From the NCBI RefSeq assembly GCF_021117275.1, contig NZ_CP088245.1, positions 4,466,001-4,530,000 of the forward strand: 64,000 nucleotides of DNA, written 5' to 3'. The translations under genes were made by a program, and so were the position numbers. Shown here piece after piece: positions 61,164 to 64,000 of this stretch (position 1 is its first letter; every line of letters starts with the position of its first letter). Origin of the DNA: Metabacillus sp. B2-18 (lineage in GTDB: Bacteria > Bacillota > Bacilli > Bacillales > Bacillaceae). The notes beneath the pieces are model-generated. The model was not told where the DNA came from. It saw only the letters and a list, made by a program, of their open reading frames with translations, and ran no database searches.

Positions 61164-62162
61164 TTAATAATTATCTTTATTTTCTAAATACCCATCATAA
61201 AATACACTTGGTGTTTTATTTTTAGAATCAGCATTAAAAACATTGAAGGTGTAGCCACAAGATCCTACATAATACCGATATGAATCTTCAGGGAACGAAG
61301 AAGGTACATAGCCTTGGCAAGCAGATGAAGCATAAGCATACCAAACAGCCCCATTTTCAGTAGAAAAGTAATCAATTGCATTCACAATGTTAGTTGCCCA
61401 TTCTCTTACAGCTTCATCATTTCCTTTTGCATTGATTTCATCTAATTTTTCTAAACTAGACCTAGAAAAGGATCTAAGGAAAAAGCCGAAACCATCTTCA
61501 CCAACTGGTTCCATCGTCCATCCTTTTAACTCAAGTAAACTACCTTCATCATTGATGTAAACATGATTCAAGTAAACTAAAAAGTCGTGAATGGTCCCTA
61601 TTTCAGATGGGACGATTTCTTCACTTGTATTCGCGTTAAGCCGCTCAACAATATAGCTTTCCCACCAATGTAATGAACGATTGATGGATGTTGGTAGGCT
61701 TTCGTATCCTCCAGCTTCTTTTATTTGCTTTGCTCTTTTTTGTAGCCTTTCAAGTTTGGCGTAATCACTTTCCGCTTCAGCTAATTGATTTAAGTCAAAG
61801 CGTTTATCAATGATATATAACAATCTTATTTGAGAAATTTCATAAATTACACGTTCTTTTGCTATTTTAGCCGGACGAACATACGTTGTATTTAAGTAAT
61901 TTCTGTTTGAAGAACCTGATACTTTTCCAATTAGTAACTCTGTATTGCGAATTTTTTTCGTAAACGCATCATATTGAGCATCCACATTATATAAATTTCC
62001 AGAGTTTATATAGCTATTAAACTTTGATAATTCCTTTTTCAATTCTTCTCCCGCACTCACTGCACGCTGATAATTTGAGTTCGATGCAGCATATGTACCT
62101 GTGGCTGGTATCATAAGCACAAAAGCAAAGATGAGAGATAGAATACCATTGAATCTTTTCAT
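61164..62162 (-). CDS. Secreted protein with SbsC-type domain and unknown C-terminus
   Basis: About 332 residues (start MKRFNGIL at 62162 after AAAGGAGC; frame open to 62240). Signal peptide ending TGTYAAS, helical domain (about 28-165: LIGKVSGSSNRNYLNTTYVR, KIAKERVIYEISQIRLLYII, QKRAKQIKEAGGYESLPT), then about 150 residues I cannot assign, with aromatic and acidic content and two cysteines (SACQGYVPSSFPED, YYVGSCGYTFNVF) that could form a disulphide. Function unknown. Confidence 0.85.
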   Translation of the reverse strand: MKRFNGILSLIFAFVLMIPATGTYAASNSNYQRAVSAGEELKKELSKFNSYINSGNLYNVDAQYDAFTKKIRNTELLIGKVSGSSNRNYLNTTYVRPAKIAKERVIYEISQIRLLYIIDKRFDLNQLAEAESDYAKLERLQKRAKQIKEAGGYESLPTSINRSLHWWESYIVERLNANTSEEIVPSEIGTIHDFLVYLNHVYINDEGSLLELKGWTMEPVGEDGFGFFLRSFSRSSLEKLDEINAKGNDEAVREWATNIVNAIDYFSTENGAVWYAYASSACQGYVPSSFPEDSYRYYVGSCGYTFNVFNADSKNKTPSVFYDGYLENKDNY

Positions 62163-62262
62163 TTTGCACGCTCCTTTTATTAATCTGCTAAACCATTTTA
62201 CCATTAAGTAACAAAAGGGTGAGTGTAACATTTTTACCATTTTTATTCCTGATTTTATAGAA

Positions 62263-62294
62263 CAAAAAGCCCCACAATTTATTGTGGGGACTTA
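62263..62294 (-). terminator. Terminator of the lipoprotein gene
   Basis: CCCCACAAT-AAA-(T)TTGTGGGG followed on the minus strand by CTTTTTGTTC. Confidence 0.88.
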
Positions 62295-62297
62295 AAA

Positions 62298-62747
62298 TTA
62301 ATTCACAACTGTAATAGTTTTCAAGACATTTAGACCATTTTCATCGACATAATACTCTAGTGTTACATTACTACCTTCTTTAATAGAATCAAAGTCAACT
62401 TCTGTTTCTAGCGTTTGGAAGATCATAGGTCCGTGATCCGCATGGTCAACTTCAATGCTATGTGTATCAACTTGTCCATTGTAGACACCTTCTAGACTTT
62501 CAGTGCTCACTTGTTCAGAATCTACCGCAGGTTCTTCCGTTGCTTCTTCCCCTTCAGCCTCTTGCGTTACTTCTGCTGTTTCTTCTTGAGGTTCTTCTGT
62601 TTCTTTTACTTCTTCAGTTGCTTCAGTTGTTTCATTTTCTTCTATTGTATTTTCTTCAGTTGATCCATTCGCGCTTTGTTTTACATCCGTACCACATCCC
62701 GCAAGGAAAATGGAGGTTAAAAGAAATAAAACAGCTAACATTCTCAT
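62298..62747 (-). CDS. Acidic lipoprotein, function unknown
   Basis: About 149 residues (MRMLAVLFLLTSIFLAGCG). A lipobox LAGC gives Cys about residue 18 as the lipidation site. A long Glu/Thr-rich linker (about 25-85) leads to a small C-terminal beta domain (VYNGQVDTHSIEVDHADHGP, then VDFDSIKEGSNVTLEYYVDE) of a type seen in small lipoproteins with an OB-like fold. Membrane-anchored outside the cell. Start at 62747, after GAGGTG. Confidence 0.75.
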   Translation of the reverse strand: MRMLAVLFLLTSIFLAGCGTDVKQSANGSTEENTIEENETTEATEEVKETEEPQEETAEVTQEAEGEEATEEPAVDSEQVSTESLEGVYNGQVDTHSIEVDHADHGPMIFQTLETEVDFDSIKEGSNVTLEYYVDENGLNVLKTITVVN

Positions 62748-62872
62748 TATGATCACCTCATTATACTTATTAAGAATATGATATCAACAATGTCGAAATT
62801 GGTCAAAATTAATAAAGTACTAAAAATCGTTCAAAAGCAGTTGATAAATAAACGTTTGATTAAGATGTAAAT

Positions 62873-62909
62873 CGTAAAAGACCCTCTATGAATCTCTCAT
62901 AGAGGGCCT
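62873..62909 (-). terminator. Terminator of the PPC-repeat gene
   Basis: CCCTCTATGA-GAGAT-TCATAGAGGG followed by TCTTTTA on the minus strand, 8 bases past the stop. Confidence 0.88.
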
Positions 62910-62916
62910 AAGAACC

Positions 62917-64000
62917 TTATTGAAGTGTTAACTTATATGGTGAAATGCTAGCATTACCATTTTTATCTTCTACTTTAAAGAAGTAAGTACCTTTTTTCAG
63001 GTTCACATAAAACTCTTCAGAATCTCCTTTTCCATAAAGATCCTTTTTAAGAATTTGCTTTCCGTTTGCTTCATAAAGACTTATTACACCATCTATATCC
63101 GTTGGTACATCTAGTGATACTTTATATTTCTGTTTTGCGTTTGGAATTACAAGCTTATAGTAATCAACATCACCTTTACCAGTTGATGGATTTAAGTAGC
63201 CTGTACCCGTTAATTTCCCACTTTTGTCTTTGCTTAGTGAAATTGGTTTTGATGGAACATTATTTTTAATGACAGACCCTTTGTCTTCATCCACTTTATT
63301 CCCTGAAGCGAATGTAAACTTGTAATCTTTGAATGATGCTGTTCCATAGTAATCAAACAAGACAACAAAATAACCTTTTCCTTTTGATGCATGGAATGAT
63401 CCACGTTCTTCATCACCAGAGAAACCGAAGTCTGTAATTGTTAATTTCCCTTCTTCTTCAACGTCTAATTCTCCATCTCCATCTGTGTCCTCAATGACAA
63501 ACACAACTGGATCTAATTCTCTTTGAATTTGTTTAGGATATTTACTATTTGTCTTACTTTCCACTGGTTGTACTTGATATCCGTAAATACCATTTGAATC
63601 CGGTGTGAAGTAGAACATGTCCATATCTTGCTCTGTTGAGAAGTTACCAGTGATCGTTCCTGGCTTTAACTCTGTAGCTTCTGCATAAACATCGTTTGAT
63701 TCTTGCTTATCAACTGGAGATTCAGCAACAAACTTGGCAGAGAACGTGTACTCGTTAGAGTTTGGACGATAATTCGGATCTGCTAACTTAATATAGTATG
63801 TTTGATCAGCTTTTAATCCTACATACGTTTTCTCATTCATTGATACTCCAACCATATCAAAGTATAGATTAGAAGCTAGCATATTAAAGCTACCTGTTTC
63901 AGGATCTTGCTGATAAATTTCAATTCCAGCTTCTGCTCCTTTGCCATCATAAGAAACTTCATATAATCCTGTTTTATCTAGCTCAACCGAATACCAGTCT
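62917..64000 (-). CDS. Secreted PPC-type repeat protein, C-terminal part (runs off right edge)
   Basis: The frame is open from the stop at 62917 through base 64000 (about 360 residues seen), so the Met at 63882 is internal. It has beta-sandwich repeats of pre-peptidase C-terminal (PPC) type: TYVGLKADQTYYIKLADPN, GKGYFVVLFDYYGTASFKDY and KKGTYFFKVEDKNGNASISP, with Asp-rich DTDGDGELDVEEEG that looks like a calcium-binding loop. Probably a large surface or secreted protein; the catalytic or anchoring part lies outside the window. Confidence 0.8.
   Translation of the reverse strand, partial: DWYSVELDKTGLYEVSYDGKGAEAGIEIYQQDPETGSFNMLASNLYFDMVGVSMNEKTYVGLKADQTYYIKLADPNYRPNSNEYTFSAKFVAESPVDKQESNDVYAEATELKPGTITGNFSTEQDMDMFYFTPDSNGIYGYQVQPVESKTNSKYPKQIQRELDPVVFVIEDTDGDGELDVEEEGKLTITDFGFSGDEERGSFHASKGKGYFVVLFDYYGTASFKDYKFTFASGNKVDEDKGSVIKNNVPSKPISLSKDKSGKLTGTGYLNPSTGKGDVDYYKLVIPNAKQKYKVSLDVPTDIDGVISLYEANGKQILKKDLYGKGDSEEFYVNLKKGTYFFKVEDKNGNASISPYKLTLQ

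Noticed and set aside
32010..62162. SLH-domain S-layer anchoring
   Set aside because: No SLH motif was found on any of the exported proteins; the two modules described are unrelated to SLH.

Overview
The window is AT-rich bacterial DNA from a motile, Gram-positive member of the Bacillaceae. The evidence is a gene run that follows Bacillus subtilis order (flgM, yvyF, comFC, comFB, comFA, a degV-family gene, degU, degS, yvyE, then an LCP gene and a lytABC-like wall-hydrolase operon), AGGAGG-type ribosome sites with many TTG/GTG starts, and Bacillus-type SecA2/SlaP. I saw no rRNA, tRNA, CRISPR array, insertion sequence or prophage.

Layout. Bases 1-4.6 kb (minus strand) hold a flagellar late operon: partial flagellin, fliS, an FlhB-C-like ylqH gene, a FliK-like ylqG gene, flgM and yvyF, with a textbook sigma-D promoter in front of yvyF. 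Bases 4.6-10.4 kb hold competence comFC-FB-FA, a small Myb/SANT-like gene, a DegV-family gene and degU/degS. Bases 10.5-17.2 kb (plus strand) hold yvyE, an LCP ligase and a three-gene cell-wall operon (amidase with eight SH3b-like repeats, small SH3b protein, SpoIID/LytB protein). Bases 17.6-28.4 kb (minus) hold a polysaccharide locus with all five enzymes needed to turn UDP-GlcNAc into UDP-2,3-diacetamido-2,3-dideoxy-mannuronic acid (WbpA/B/E/D/I types), a Wzx flippase, Wzz-like protein, polymerase and an asparagine-synthase-like protein without its glutaminase Cys; no glycosyltransferase is present. Divergently, 28.7-31.9 kb encode SecA2 and the S-layer assembly protein SlaP.

Bases 32-64 kb form a secretome island: about fourteen exported proteins. 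Nearly all carry one of two recurring modules. Module A is a helical domain with the core motif KIxxExVIYEVSxxxLL that matches, from memory, the SbsC-type N-terminal S-layer domain that binds diacetamidomannuronate secondary cell wall polymer; it is on eight genes, N-terminal or C-terminal. Module B is a C-terminal tandem repeat ending in VGGGYYI, on five genes (transglycosylase, subtilase, beta-propeller, GH18, alkaline phosphatase). The reading is that the polymer locus makes the wall ligand, SecA2/SlaP helps export, LCP proteins attach polymer to peptidoglycan, and the island supplies the anchored surface proteins.

The three largest convergent intergenic gaps each hold arrays of short palindromes repeated about every 52 bp. 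One beta-propeller gene is split by a frameshift. Both ends of the window cut through genes (flagellin on the left, a PPC-repeat protein on the right).
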